Positions 1-10,620 are shown, numbered from the stretch's first letter. The stretch: 64,000 bases of DNA from Symbiodinium kawagutii (GCA_009767595.1 VSDK01012229.1:30532-94531); one strand, 5' to 3'. Notes: a model not told the origin generated them from the sequence alone. Numbers and translations: made by a program.

Positions 1-39
1 AGCTTTTGGTGCTTATCTGGCATAGCTTTTGGTGCTTAT

Positions 40-440
40 CTGGCATAGCTTTTGGCATTCTATCTGGCATAGCTCTTGGCATTCTATCTCACATATCTTC
101 TGGCATTTGATCTGACATATCTTCTGCCATTCCACTTGGCAAATCTTCTGGCATATCTTCTGGCATTTTATCTGGCAAATCTTCTGGCAATCTATTTTGG
201 TATATTTGTGGCATTCCAGTTAACATATCTTCTGGCATTCTATTTGGCATATCTTTCTGGCATTCTATCTGGCATATCTTCTACCATTCTATTTGGACAA
301 CAAGAAAACGAGAAGGGGATAATTGACATAAAATCTAACAACCCTCACCTGGCAGATACAGAAAAAACATTGACCCAACACGTCACAAGTACAAAACAAC
401 ATGGTCTATACAGAGCGTGGCGACCTTAAGTGTGATCATT
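40..440. repeat. 401-bp direct repeat, copy 1
   Basis: This block recurs at 1419-1819 at a constant offset of 1379 bases, with only about one substitution seen (near 63 versus 1442) and no indel. Its first 260 bases are a degenerate minisatellite built from a motif like TCTGGCATATCT. The last ~140 bases are non-repetitive. The near identity suggests a recent segmental duplication that carried the intervening sequence along. The open frame inside it (Leu/Ala/Tyr-rich) is a by-product of the repeat and is not called as a gene. Confidence 0.95.
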
Positions 441-519
441 CCCCAAGCAGTTTACTGTTGGGGTACTCAATTCGATCTTAAGATGTCTCCGCCTTGTGTC
501 GGGGGTGGTGTCCGCCTTC

Positions 520-980
520 TGGGCTGGTGTCCTTTTTATTTGTCTCCCAGGTCTTTTCATTTGTTTTTCAAATCCTTTCATTTGTCTCCGGATGCTGTGT
601 CAAGGGTGGTGTCCGCTGGTCTGCTTTCATTTGTCTCCCATGTCCTTTCATTTGTCTCCCAGCTCTTTTCATTTGTCTGCAAACTCCTTTCATTTGTTTT
701 CCAGGTCCTTTCATTTGTCTCCGGATGCTGTGTCAAGGGTGGTGTCCGGGTTCTGGGCTGGTCTGCTTTCATTTGTCTCCCAGGTCCTTTCATTTGTCTC
801 CCAGCTCTTTTCATTTGTCTGCAAACTCCTTTCATTTGTTTTCCAGGTCCTTTCATTTGTCTCCGGATGCTGTGTCTGGGGTGGTGTCCGGCTTCTGGGC
901 TGGTCTCCTTTCATTTGTCTCCCAGTTCCTTTCATTTGTCTTCCAGGTCTTTTCATTTGTTTTTCAAGTCCTTTTTTTCG
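520..980. repeat. Minisatellite with TTTCATTTGTCTCC core
   Basis: About twenty copies of a ~20-base unit (core TTTCATTTGTCTCC with variable CAGGTCC or CAAACTCC joins) are grouped into a higher-order unit of roughly 135-145 bases. Each higher-order unit begins with CCGGATGCTGTGT (near 588, 722 and 865). Open frames on both strands here are repeat translations. Confidence 0.9.
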
Positions 981-1174
981 TTCGCAAAACAAATCTTTGC
1001 AAAATCCTAAATTAATCAAACATCCCGAGTGAAATTAACAATCATCAGGGGGGGGCAGGGCGGTCAAAAAATTCACACAGAAACGAATGAATTGCAACTC
1101 AAGATTGGCTGAAGGGCTACAATCGAAAAAACAACATTTGCCTTGGAAAAAAACAATGTATTTCGAGTGATTCA

Positions 1175-1420
1175 TCATGGCAAGACATCTCCTGGCATAT
1201 TTTCTGGCATGCTATCTCCCATATCTTCTGGCAAACTATTTGGCAGAGTTTCTGGCATTTTATCTGACATATCTTCTGCCATTGTATTTGGCATATCTTC
1301 TGGCATATCTTCTGGCAATTCCTTGGCATTCCACTTGGCGTACCTTCTGGCAGTGTATCCGGCATATCTTCTAGCAATCATTTGGTATATTTTTTTGGCT
1401 TTCTCTTTCGCATATCTTCT
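1175..1420. repeat. Minisatellite, CATATCTTCTGGCAT family
   Basis: Degenerate tandem units of about 15 bases with the core CATATCTTCTGGCAT. They belong to the same family as the 5' parts of the two direct-repeat copies on either side. Together these make an almost continuous array from about 1175 to 1680. Confidence 0.85.
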
Positions 1421-1819
1421 GGCATAGCTTTTGGCATTCTATTTGGCATAGCTCTTGGCATTCTATCTCACATATCTTCTGGCATTTGATCTGACATATC
1501 TTCTGCCATTCCACTTGGCAAATCTTCTGGCATATCTTCTGGCATTTTATCTGGCAAATCTTCTGGCAATCTATTTTGGTATATTTGTGGCATTCCAGTT
1601 AACATATCTTCTGGCATTCTATTTGGCATATCTTTCTGGCATTCTATCTGGCATATCTTCTACCATTCTATTTGGACAACAAGAAAACGAGAAGGGGATA
1701 ATTGACATAAAATCTAACAACCCTCACCTGGCAGATACAGAAAAAACATTGACCCAACACGTCACAAGTACAAAACAACATGGTCTATACAGAGCGTGGC
1801 GACCTTAAGTGTGATCATT
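1419..1819. repeat. 401-bp direct repeat, copy 2
   Basis: Second copy of the block at 40-440. Similarity ends abruptly after TGTGATCATT at 1819, where copy 1 continues with different sequence. Confidence 0.95.
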
Positions 1820-2272
1820 TTTGTCCAAAACGTATGTTAATTGATAACTTCAAACTGTTTGGGGTCTACGGTGGTGTAATTTGAAGTTGACATGGGTGTT
1901 TCGTCATCAATCTGGGCGTAGCATTTCTCAGCTACCTTGACAGAGGAAGGAAACCACTCTGGTCTGCAAGATCTTCTACAGCAAGAGGCATGGTTACTGA
2001 GGGTGGAGATTTGGGGACTATTTTCTTGCGTCTCCGAGTCTTTTCCAACTGCACGAATCCCGTATCCCATTCATCATGGAAATCGAATGCGGTCTTGTTG
2101 CCAGATTCCCTTGTTGTCAGGAATGCGCTGTGAATGAATGAGATGATGAGCGTTCTGGGATGTCCAAAATTTTATCTGCACAAACAGACTTGACGTATCA
2201 AAAACATACTGAACGTGTTGATTTGACCCGTGAAGCACATTTCCCGGTGTGTTGTTCTTCTTTTTCCACTGC
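1820..2272. other. Intergenic, nothing recognised
   Basis: Non-repetitive sequence of ordinary composition. No open frame with protein-like composition and no RNA gene could be supported. Confidence 0.5.
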
Positions 2273-2368
2273 GAGGGCGTCGATGATCGGACTCCGAACC
2301 CGATGCGCTGCGTGGTGTGCGGGTTTCATTGCGCCAATCGTGCGGAGTCATGGCGCCACACGGAGGAC
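2273..2368 (+). CDS. Mini zinc-finger exon (copy a)
   Basis: This short frame encodes a ~32-residue module with an acidic DDRTP lead, then C-x2-C-x3-C-x8-H followed by RAESW and HTED. The same module recurs at 6084-6182, 6769-6900, 7020-7160 and 7234-7359, so selection or duplication of an exon is more likely than chance. The spacing would suit a small zinc-binding knuckle, but I cannot name a family. It lies 1.5 kb upstream of the first kinase exon on the same strand and is probably a 5' exon of that gene. Exon ends are uncertain; sequence conservation with the other copies stops after the HTED codons. Confidence 0.6.
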
Positions 2369-2472
2369 ACATCCAGTCATTGCTTTGACTCGGCACTTGA
2401 GCTGTTAGGCAAAACTCTTTTGTTTCTCCGATCATTTTGATTTGGCGTGGGAATGTGGTCCTCAGATGCCAG

Positions 2473-2610
2473 GAGACTGGGCACACCCGGTTTAAGGGTG
2501 AAGGCAGTGACGATGAGAAGCAGCAAAAACTCAGTGCACATTTGGCAGAGGTAGCGACAACTGGAGGCCACACGCATGTCGGATGTTGTACACAGTCCTC
2601 CATTTGCGCG
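2473..2610 (+). pseudogene. Degenerate mini-finger exon (copy a')
   Basis: It starts with the same acceptor and first residues (AG|GAGACTGGGCA, giving ETGH) as copies c and e, and continues with a KGEGSDDE-like segment. Around 2535-2585 the DNA aligns with the finger part of the other copies (ATTTGGCAG, GGAGGCC, ACACGCATG), but the cysteine codons are lost and the frame has changed. It is best read as a decayed copy of the finger exon. It could instead be a spliced exon with a different peptide. Confidence 0.45.
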
Positions 2611-3848
2611 AGGAGGGCGCTACTGCGGTATTGGCAAGAGAATTCAAGCAATTGCAGAAATTACATTTGATGAACCCATAGATAGATCATGCATTGAGGT
2701 GTCCACAAAGTGCAAGCTGGTCTTGGCTGATCACATTTGATATCCTGCAAGGTAAAACGAAATTGGAGGAGGAAATCTTTCGCCTTCAAAACTCAGATGA
2801 TTACAAAGACCCAGCTTCTCAGTACAAGCTTCAGGCCTTGGCAGAATTCAAGTTGAGCAGATTTCTGCCACGCACGTGCTTTTTCATTCTGTGCGATTGC
2901 ACTGTTCCTGCGTTCTTGAGGGTGTGCTGACAGACTTGTGGACCAAAGGGGAGCTGTTCCGCGCAATGGACGCAAAGGCGGGCAGCTTGGAGGGGGTGAG
3001 GTAGTCTGCATTTGTTTGATAGAACAGGTAGTCCCTGGAGTTTTTTTCCCAGACATTCTGAGATGGAATATGTTGACCAGGCATTACTGTGGTATAGGTG
3101 CTGACTGTCAGAGCTTCAGGAATCATCAGTAGTTTTGGTTCATGACTGGGCAGGACCCGGGGCACATGTCAGAGCGAAATCCCCTTCTGTGCAGTAAATT
3201 GAAGAGAGATGTTACGTGCTTTGGCATGTCCTTTTTGGCGCAGAGTGTCCCAACTGTGGCTTTTGATGCTCTCCAGCAAACTCTCTGCATCTAATTGTTA
3301 CCCAATGGATGTAAGACCTCTGGAAGGGAGCGAACGCCACAAATGAACATAAAAAAACATCTCATGTTCCGAATGTTATTTGATACGGGAGTTGAAGTAC
3401 TGATCATTTTGCGCTTTTCGGAGTTTCTTGCAATCCGGGCATTTGGGGATGAGGAGAAAAATGAAATCAAGACCTTCGACGTGGCCAAGCCCCAGGTCGC
3501 TTTCAAAGCTTTCAACACAACTCAGATGTGAAACCACAGATAACATCCATCTCAGAACAAGTCTATGCACCCGTGCGATGGTTGCATGCTGATCTTTGAC
3601 AGCGTCGGTTGCTTAGAGATGCGGTCCTCTCAGGATATCCAATGATGCCACCTTGCTCAGGCTGACAAGTCGAGTATCATTGAAGACTTCGATGATGACA
3701 TGGAGGAAGCCATGAGATTATGCAGGTTTGGAGATTGCAATGCCAAGCTATTTGTGAGAAGAAACGTGGAGGAGAGGAAGTGGGGGTGGCAAATGCCTTT
3801 GAAAAAGTGGAAGGTCGTTGAAGCTGGACTTGCTTGTCATGTTTTGAG
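2611..3848 (+). other. Candidate 5' exons of kinase-like gene 1
   Basis: Three stretches look protein-like but have no family match I recognise. About 2755-2860 reads KTKLEEEIF and DDYKDPASQY and follows a possible acceptor. About 3340-3528 reads GVEVLIILRF and IRAFGDEEKNEIKTF. About 3675-3728 reads EDFDDDMEEAMRLCR, which resembles a ubiquitin-interacting motif with Cys where Ser is expected. That last stretch occupies the place that the clear UIM takes in gene 2, so it may be the diverged counterpart. The rest shows nothing. Confidence 0.35.
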
Positions 3849-4566
3849 GCACAAGGTCCAGCGAACCAGGCTAAACCCTGTTCGAAGGAGGTTGACCTGG
3901 ATTATGTGACTGTCTGCACGGAGAATTGGGCCAAGGACCGTTTGCTTGGCGAGGGAGGCTATGGCAAAGTTTTCCGGGCGACAGACACCATCGGAAGCAA
4001 ACCGTTAGAGTTCGCGGCAAAACGCTTGGAGTGTCAAAACGAAGATGAGCGGGAGGTCTTGAACAAGATGACCGATGCAGAGATCAAGACGCTTTCCTTT
4101 TTCAGTCATCCCAACATCATCAAACTGCTGGGCTTTTGCAAAACTGGAGACATGGCAGTACTTCTGTATGAGTACGAACCAGCTGGAAGTGTGTACAGGC
4201 ATTTGGAGGATGATAAGCTGGCTCAAGACTTGTCTTGGCAGTCTAGAGCCAAGATCGTCAAAGGATTGCTCGCTGCAATTCATCACTTGCACACCAATGA
4301 TCCCAGTGGTCCGTGCTACCATCGGGACGTGAAACCTGGGAACATCGTGCTGACAGCGAGAGGCCAACCCAAACTCATTGATTGTGGACTTGCGAGGCTG
4401 GCTACACCAAATGCAAAAGGTAGCACGAAGACCATGTTCTTTCGCAGTACAGGTTCCGGCGCACCGGGAACGCCAGGGTTCAAGTGCCCGAAGTATGAAA
4501 GAACTTTTATTTTCACGGAAAAGAGTGAGATGTACTCGGTGGGAGTCACGATTCTGCAGATGCTTG
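3849..4566 (+). CDS. Pelle/IRAK-like protein kinase exon, gene 1
   Basis: Encodes most of a Ser/Thr (tyrosine-kinase-like) kinase domain that transfers phosphate from ATP. The open frame runs from 3834; residues are counted from there. Visible motifs: glycine loop LGEGGYGKVF (38-47), ATP-binding lysine in AAKR (63), alpha-C glutamate (83), HRDVKPGN catalytic loop (163-170), DCG instead of DFG (183-185), GTPGF activation-segment end (212-216) and the helix-F start KSEMYSVGV. Catalytic Lys, Glu, HRD Asp, Asn and the metal Asp are all present, so activity is plausible. The usual Glu of the APE motif is replaced (CPKY). The domain stops soon after subdomain IX, so the C-lobe is short. A GT donor at 4567 and acceptor before 4731 join in frame to the C-terminal exon. 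The acceptor near 3848 is a guess. Confidence 0.85.
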
Positions 4567-4730
4567 GTTTTCCTTTGATTCTCTTGTCGTTCTTGATGAG
4601 TTTATCCAGTCATGAGCTGCGAGGTGGTTATGCAAAGGTTTTTTACCCCCAGGTCTTCGTTTTGCAGTTTTGATGTGCCATGTTTTTTTTTCATGCCATT
4701 CGGCCATTCCATACGCTTTTGTCCCTTCAG

Positions 4731-4918
4731 CGAGGATTGTGACCGGCTTGTTGGACTTTCAGAATGCTGAGCTGGACTCGTTGGTTGAGTCAACGCCAGA
4801 AGCTTCTGATGTCTCAGAGAAGCGAGACAAGAGGCCTCCCTTTGGTGGTGATGATCAGCTCATAGTTGATGGCTTGGCCGCCATGGTTCAGAAGCTTAGC
4901 ATCAGTTACCAAGTATAG
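4731..4918 (+). CDS. C-terminal exon of kinase-like gene 1
   Basis: Splicing 4566 to 4731 gives Met-Leu-Ala-Arg-Ile-Val-Thr-Gly and an acidic tail ending at TAG 4916-4918. The peptide start (RIVTG), the EKRD stretch and the ending MVQKL match the exons at 14031-14219 and 16748-16940 (RMVTG, EEKRD, MVENL). All three are therefore the same last exon of paralogous genes. The intron (4567-4730, 164 bases) has ordinary GT-AG ends, unlike introns in the paralogues. No known domain is recognised in the tail. Confidence 0.75.
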
Positions 4919-6083
4919 AGCTGAGATTCTTGATCATTGAGTCGAGTGTGTATGTCGGATGCAAACGATGTATGATACGAATGATCATATGCAAGGAGTA
5001 GATGTGTTGCGTTTTTCCTTCCAAGGAAGAGTGTAGTTCCTGTTCCAGACAAGAGATGCAGCTTGGAGAACCTCCGGACGCTGGCAGATGCACTGCCTAC
5101 TCCAAGGCTGGAAGGGGAACACGATTGAACAATCTATTGCAGCAAGACATTCTGTCTCCCCCGTTGTCATTGAACATGGTCTTTTTGACATGGCGTTTGG
5201 TGCTTCTCCCTGCAGTGCTTCACAGCTTTCAGAGTTCCACATCTGCCAGGAATGGCGAAGCTTACCCTCCACGTACTGAGCTGCCCGGTGAGGTCCAACA
5301 CGGACAAGTTGATCTGAAGTAATTTAAAGATATTTGACATGTCGCCGCAGATCTGCCGGAAGTTGCGTGCCTACCAGTCTTCACCAGACAACCCAACGGC
5401 AGCTTTTCAACCGCACCCTTTGTCGATCGTAGGAATTGCGCGCCTCCTCTCAGCTTTTTGAGGGTCATGAGATTGGTAAGCATGCTGGCCTGCGAAGCAG
5501 TCCACGATATGGTTTTTGGGCATTTCTGTTTTTCTCAGAGCGTGCCTGCCTAGACCTTTAGGATCTTTAGGTATCAAATGCGAATCTGATGCCCTGTGCA
5601 ATCGCCACCAGTTGGTGGTTCGAACAGGGATTTCAATTCCCTTTTCCTGCCGGGCCACTTGCTGAGACTTGCTGCAATGGCCTGGAATTTGAAGTTCACT
5701 GTGCTGTCAAACACGCTTTCGCACTGGGAAAAGACGATTCACAGACGCATGTTGATTTGTGCCAACACAGCTGCGCTCACCCTCGAGAAGCTTCAAATTT
5801 TCGAAGAAAACTGTTGGAAAGCAGTTCAGGGTACGTCTTTACTCGAAGTTGCTATGCTCAATGCTTGCCTGCAAGAAGCTTTTCGGCTGATATTCTTTCG
5901 TAGCATGTAGGATCAGAGCTGACCAGCGTCTCAGGCTTGCTGCACGCTGTGCAGCTGAGTGGTTGTTTCAATCTGGAATCCTTGACATAGGGACGCAATT
6001 AATCTATTCTTTTTCTTGGGACTGACAGGTAATGCGTTCAGCAGCATTGTTGACAGGCCGCTGAAGCTGCAACTGCCATGAGG
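4919..6083 (+). other. Intergenic; one candidate exon near 5662-5830
   Basis: Most of this is unassigned. About 5662-5830 is an open stretch with protein-like composition (it includes NTLSHWEKTIHRRM and ALTLEKLQIF) ending just before a possible GT donor. It could be a 5' exon of kinase-like gene 2, but there is no homology to support it. Confidence 0.3.
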
Positions 6084-6182
6084 GACGAGGATGATGATGA
6101 TGATAATAACCTCCCCATGGTTTGCACTGCTTGTGGCCTCGAATGCAAAGATGATAAGGAGGCCAACACGCATGTGGAGGAG
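6084..6182 (+). CDS. Mini zinc-finger exon (copy b)
   Basis: Acidic run (Asp repeat), then PMVCTAC and C-x2-C-x3-C-x8-H with HVEE in place of HTED. It is the most diverged of the copies in its linker but keeps all four presumed metal ligands. It lies between kinase-like genes 1 and 2 on the same strand and is presumed to be a 5' exon of gene 2. Confidence 0.5.
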
Positions 6183-6768
6183 CGTTTGCATCGGAGTAAA
6201 AGGGGACAAAATAACGTGCCATTGTCATAACGTGACATTTCAGAATATTGCACAGCTAAGATGAGGCAAGGGATCTATGTTGGAAGGTTTGGACAGATCA
6301 CAGTGCAGAATAATATCGGTTCATTGGCACCCACACGAAGGCCAAGCAAGACATGTTGACAAAAGGAGAAAGTAAAGGCCAATGCATTCTGCTTTAGCTT
6401 CCAGTTCATTTGAGCAGTCTTTCTTTCAAATAGATAGAAAGGTTTATCAGAGAGCTAACCTACACATTCTTGGATGTAAGCAATCTGCTGGGGGCGTAGG
6501 CTGGCGTCGGCAGATTTTGGGGATTTCAAGATGGAGACGCCGCGTAGGCAACAAATTTGTGTTGACTTGTGCAGCCAGAGGGTCAAGACCAAAGTAAATT
6601 TACTAAGATGACCTGCTGTCAGCTTAGCAAAGGTTCTTGATAACGTGCATGCTGCGGTCCATTCCATGTTTGTTCTAAGGCCCTGAGCTTAACGTTTTGG
6701 GTTCTTTGCTTGTTCTCAACGTTTTTGGAATTTCCCACCCCAGTGCCCGATCCTTTTCCGATGGCGAG
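6183..6768. other. Intron or intergenic, nothing recognised
   Basis: No convincing coding frame, repeat or RNA gene. It ends at the acceptor of finger exon c. Confidence 0.4.
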
Positions 6769-6900
6769 GAGACTGGGCATAGCCGCTTCAGACAAAGAAA
6801 AGCTGAAGGCTACAACGATCGCACTCCCAACCTGATGATTTGTGCAGACTGCAAACAAGAATTTGGCAGCCGCGCGGAGTCATGGCGTCACACGGAGGAC
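6769..6900 (+). CDS. Mini zinc-finger exon (copy c)
   Basis: Opens at AG|GAG and reads ETGHSRF, then DRTPNLM, then C-x2-C with Phe where the third Cys stands in the other copies, then RAESWRHTED. An in-frame TAG follows directly at 6901-6903. Either the exon ends before the stop by splicing or this copy terminates a product. The lost third ligand suggests weakened metal binding. Confidence 0.55.
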
Positions 6901-7019
6901 TAGAGTATCTGGTATTTGATGACATGCTCCGCAGTTGCACATGAGAAGTTAGACATTTTCAAATTGGCGTGTGGTCAGCGATTGGATGTGATTGGCTTCA
7001 AACCTGGGATCTCTGCTAG

Positions 7020-7160
7020 GAGACCAGACAGAACGGGTACCCTCACCGGCGCTTCCAAGATGGGAGGGATCGCAATGATGACACTCCCAAGCCGATGACC
7101 TGCGTCACCTGCAAGCAGAAATGTGGTAGCCGAGCTGAGGCATGGCTCCACACCAAGGAC
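7020..7160 (+). CDS. Mini zinc-finger exon (copy d)
   Basis: Starts after CTAG|GAG. It reads a Gly/His/Arg-rich lead, then DDTPKPM, then C-x2-C-x3-C-x8-H with RAEAW and HTKD. All four presumed ligands are present. It lies 120 bases after copy c and 74 bases before copy e, so c, d and e form a tight tandem exon cluster. Confidence 0.55.
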
Positions 7161-7233
7161 AGGAACTTTTCTCATGTCACATGACCACTTTGCAGGACGC
7201 CTGTGCTTTTTGTATTTCCTTTGCTGCATCCAG

Positions 7234-7359
7234 GAGTCTGGCCACGGTTCCTTTGCAAGTGGCGAAGGTGCGGACGACAGGACGCCCAAAAAGATGACGT
7301 GCACAGAATGCGGCCAAGTATGCGCGAATCGCGCTGAGTCGTGGGAGCACACGGAGGCC
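7234..7359 (+). CDS. Mini zinc-finger exon (copy e)
   Basis: Starts after CCAG|GAG and reads ESGHGSF, then GEGADDRTPKKM, then C-x2-C-x3-C-x8-H with RAESW and HTEA. All four presumed ligands are intact. It is the copy closest to the consensus and has the best-preserved acceptor, a short pyrimidine-containing tract before CCAG. The frame stays open to 7425, so the donor position is open. Confidence 0.6.
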
Positions 7360-8790
7360 TGTTTTCAGGGAATATGGGCTGCCCCGGTGCGCCAGAGATT
7401 TGGGAAGACTCTGGTCTACCTCTAAATGCAGTCTGGCTTCAAAATTAGCGCAGCAAGACTTGTGTAAGAACGTAAGATGAGAAAGTTGCGTGGATTGATC
7501 GATGGCCGGAAAGATGCATGGAGAGGCAGATGCATTGTGGACAGATCGACAGATTGATATCATTTCATAGGTACATGATTTAACATGTTTGCATTCCTGG
7601 TCGGAAAGACCGATGGTCGACAGTTACCTTGGATCTGATTTGAAACGTTGATATATCTGCATTGATACGAAGGAACAACGCCGGAGAGACCCACATACAC
7701 ACACACAGAGACATTCACTGACACATGCGGAAGCATACATGTTTTTCAAAGATATTTGTACATCTGCGCCTTTGAACGTTCTAAATAGCTTTTCAGTGAT
7801 AGAAAATGCGGGGGGACAAGCGCATGCAAACCAAGAAAGACGATTAAGCAGACATGACGGCAGATGCACTCAGACATAATGCATATCTATGTACACCTCA
7901 CATTGCATTCTGGCATTAAATGGCAGCACAGAGCTTTTGAAGTGCTGCATTGTATCTCGTTGCGCTACGCCGCATCTCTTCCACTTGCCTTGTGCCACAT
8001 GACAACATTGCATTCCACTGCCCTAAATCACATCAGCAGTGGTTAGACACGCAGGCAAATGTGCACAAGTGGACAGCTGGATACAAGCAGATCCAGGAAT
8101 GGATGAGGGATCTGTGGTACAGAAATTTGACACAAGACCATAGATCGCTTGTAGATTAGATACAATGTCCAGCATGTTCAATTTCAGATGTTTGCCAAAG
8201 GACGTAGATGCTGCTTATGTGCATGTGTATGCTACACCAGGCTCAGTCATTACGGTCATATAAGAGGAGCGCATCAGATTGCCAGCAGCTGGTGCCATCA
8301 GCTCACAGGCCACAGGCCATGTTCGGTTCCGAAGCAGCACAGTTGTTGCTTGGCTGCGTATTTCGTAAAGGCATCATCGCCCTAATCTCAGGCTTAGTCC
8401 AGAAGTAGGGTGAAGTACAATGCTCTCTGAAAGCCGCTTCACGGCCTTGAAATGCATAGATTTGTGTCCCGACTTGTTGCAAGGTTCAAGGAACACTAGC
8501 AAAAATCGTCAACCGCTTTGTGCATAATTGATCATAATGGCCACTTTACATCTTGGAATAATGGCCACTTTACATCTTCCGGATTTTTTGTAGCATTGTC
8601 GAGCCACGTGCACAGTGACATGCTAAACTGGTCTGAATGTGTGCTGACATGTTTGGATTCGCTCACTTTGTCCTTTCTGTGTCCTGTCATTCTGCTATTT
8701 TCTGTTATTATCTCCGGAGTTTTTTTTTGAACCTGCAGCTTGACCGATTGACCCTGTGACAGGGTGGCTGCTACCACGGATGGAGCAGCG
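7360..8790. other. Intron or intergenic
   Basis: No coding sequence recognised. It contains a short CA/ACAC run near 7695-7715 and a 24-base unit repeated twice in tandem at 8534-8581 (core ATGGCCACTTTACATCTT). Confidence 0.4.
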
Positions 8791-8812
8791 ACAGCGATAG
8801 TGATTGTGATAG

Positions 8813-8857
<45 letters not shown>

Positions 8858-9030
8858 CGACCACGACGATCACGACGACCACGACGACGACAACGACGAC
8901 GACGACGACGATGATGATGATGATGAGGAGGAGGAGGAGGCCAAAGAGGAGGAGGACGAGGAGGAGGAGGAGGAGGACAAGGAGGAGGATGAGGAGGAGG
9001 AGGACGAGGAGGAGGATGAGGAGGACCATG
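8791..9030. repeat. GAT/GAC/GAG compound trinucleotide array
   Basis: Nearly pure GAT units (about 8814-8857), then GAC/CAC-rich units, then GAG/GAC units to about 9027. One plus-strand frame is open from just after a TGA near 8756 through the array to a stop at 9225-9227. It would give a run of Asp and Glu followed by about 60 ordinary residues (for example NNAQEVEEKRKKENPR). It could be an acidic exon of gene 2, but a chance open frame through the repeat is as likely. Poly-Ser/His/Pro frames on the minus strand are artefacts. Confidence 0.85.
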
Positions 9031-9381
9031 TTGGTGCGGCAATGAATAATGCGCAGGAAGTTGAGGAGAAGAGGAAGAAGGAGAACCCGAGGAATGATAA
9101 GACGAACCGTTCCGGTCTACAAGAAAGTAGAAAAACAGCAAAGCACTCCGAGCAAACACCAAACGGAAACGCACAAAACAATGATGACAATGAGGTTGGT
9201 GTTCGGCATTGTCGTGTTGCTTTATGATGTCTGTTTTGACTCTTGACTGTCCCAGACCAATGTCTGTAGACAGTATCCGAGTTGGCGCTTTATTTCAGAC
9301 TCGAAGGTTCTTCGTTGCTTGCCATAAGTTTGAGTGCGGCCAAAATCAGGTCTTTCATACTGCTCTCTGAACATGCCAAGG

Positions 9382-9984
9382 CTTGTGGCAGCGAAGATGA
9401 TCACGACCTCCAAAAGGCGATTGAAGAAAGTCTGAAGGCCTTCGAAGAGAGCATGATCGGATGCAATGGGATCGAATCTCAGCCAACGGAGCCCCAAAGG
9501 GAGACGCTTGCCAAGCTGCAAAGTGCAGAAGGCCCGCAGAAAATTGACATCAACTACATCTTGGAGCGCACCAAAGACTGGGGAGGTTTGAGGCTTTCAA
9601 GCGGGTTTCTTGGACGTTTGTATCAAGCCGCAGATGGAGATTTCAAGTTTACTGTCTTGAAGGTTCAGAAACAGCGGACTCTGAAGGAAATCAAGGATGA
9701 AGCCGCCATTCTGGACCTTGCCAAGATCTCTCATCCAAACATTGCATCTTTGCGTGGATATGTTTTTAGTGCTATCCTTAGAGACATCGCTGTCTTCATC
9801 TACGAATTCGCAGATGGCAACTTGAGTACACATTTGAGTGATGCCTTTCTAGCTTCGCAGCTGCTTTGGAAGTCGAGAGTCGAGATCGTGCGCGGGGTTC
9901 TTCGGGCACTTCACTACCTACACACAACTGTGAAAGAGTACCACCAATTCGTCCAACCAGCGTATATTTTTCTCACACCTGAAG
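9382..9984 (+). CDS. UIM plus pseudokinase exon, gene 2
   Basis: Paralogue of gene 1. Codons 9393-9446 encode a typical ubiquitin-interacting motif (DLQKAIEESLKAFEE: hydrophobic-x-x-Ala-x-x-x-Ser), a helix that binds ubiquitin. The kinase-like domain starts near 9543 (KIDINYILERTKDW). Its glycine loop is degenerate; the ATP-site Lys is kept in VLKV, and an alpha-C Glu is kept. The catalytic loop reads HQFVQPAY, so the catalytic Asp and the Asn are gone. It is inferred to be a pseudokinase, perhaps a ubiquitin-linked scaffold. The exon must end at 9984 to join 10621 in frame (TPEG|PKL). The frame reading on past 9984 is intron. The 5' limit (after GCCAAG) is uncertain. Confidence 0.75.
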
Positions 9985-10620
9985 GAGAACTCGTTCTGAC
10001 GGTGTTTTTCTTGGAACCAACACCTTGACAGTGCTACAACAGCCTATGGCGTTCAATTTTCTGTAAGTCTTCTCCAGTGAAGTGGTGAGTGGTTTGATGT
10101 TCAATAATGCTGGGCATCGTGCAATATGGGAAAACGAGTCTGCTGCTGAAATCTACGCAAGGGTGAGTCTAGTGCAAAGATCTCATGTACACACTGTTTA
10201 CACCACGGCAGAATGTGAAAAAACATGTGTAATCCTTAATGCAATAACCCTTGGTCTCAAGGTTTTGACAGTAAGCATCTTGAGAAATGAGTACAGCACG
10301 CTTTGGCCAGCAAGTTATACCACTTTAGTATTGCGCATTTTTTTTACTTCTGATATATCATCCCCCCGTGTCCAATCTCCTATTTGCCGCCCAATTCGGG
10401 GCAATGCTTGGCAATTCTACAGTCAGTGGATGGCTTAGAGCTTTTGGATTGATATGGAGGCTTGTTATTGAGGAGTAGTCACTATTGAAGAACGTTGTAG
10501 ACCTTGTTGACCTGTAAGGGGGAGTTCATGATTTTATTAATCCTGGGTAGCCCTTACATATTCATATTTTATGTTCTCACTTCCTCGGCATATTTTGTCA
10601 TTCATGTCGGTTTTCTGCAG
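9985..10620 (+). other. Intron with GA donor, gene 2
   Basis: Joining 9984 to 10621 restores the colinear peptide PEGPKLIACG, the counterpart of the contiguous RGQPKLIDCG in gene 1. The intron begins GAGAAC and ends TTCTGCAG, with AG|GA sequence at both ends. No shift of the boundary within the shared AGGA gives a GT donor. GA donors are a known dinoflagellate feature. Confidence 0.75.

Noticed and set aside
76..429. 117-residue Leu/Ala/Tyr-rich protein, present twice
   Set aside because: The frame lies on minisatellite units and is copied with the 401-bp repeat; the composition is that of the repeat.
8532..9190. Minus-strand ORFs rich in Val/Leu, Pro/His or Ser
   Set aside because: Shadows of the trinucleotide array in three frames.
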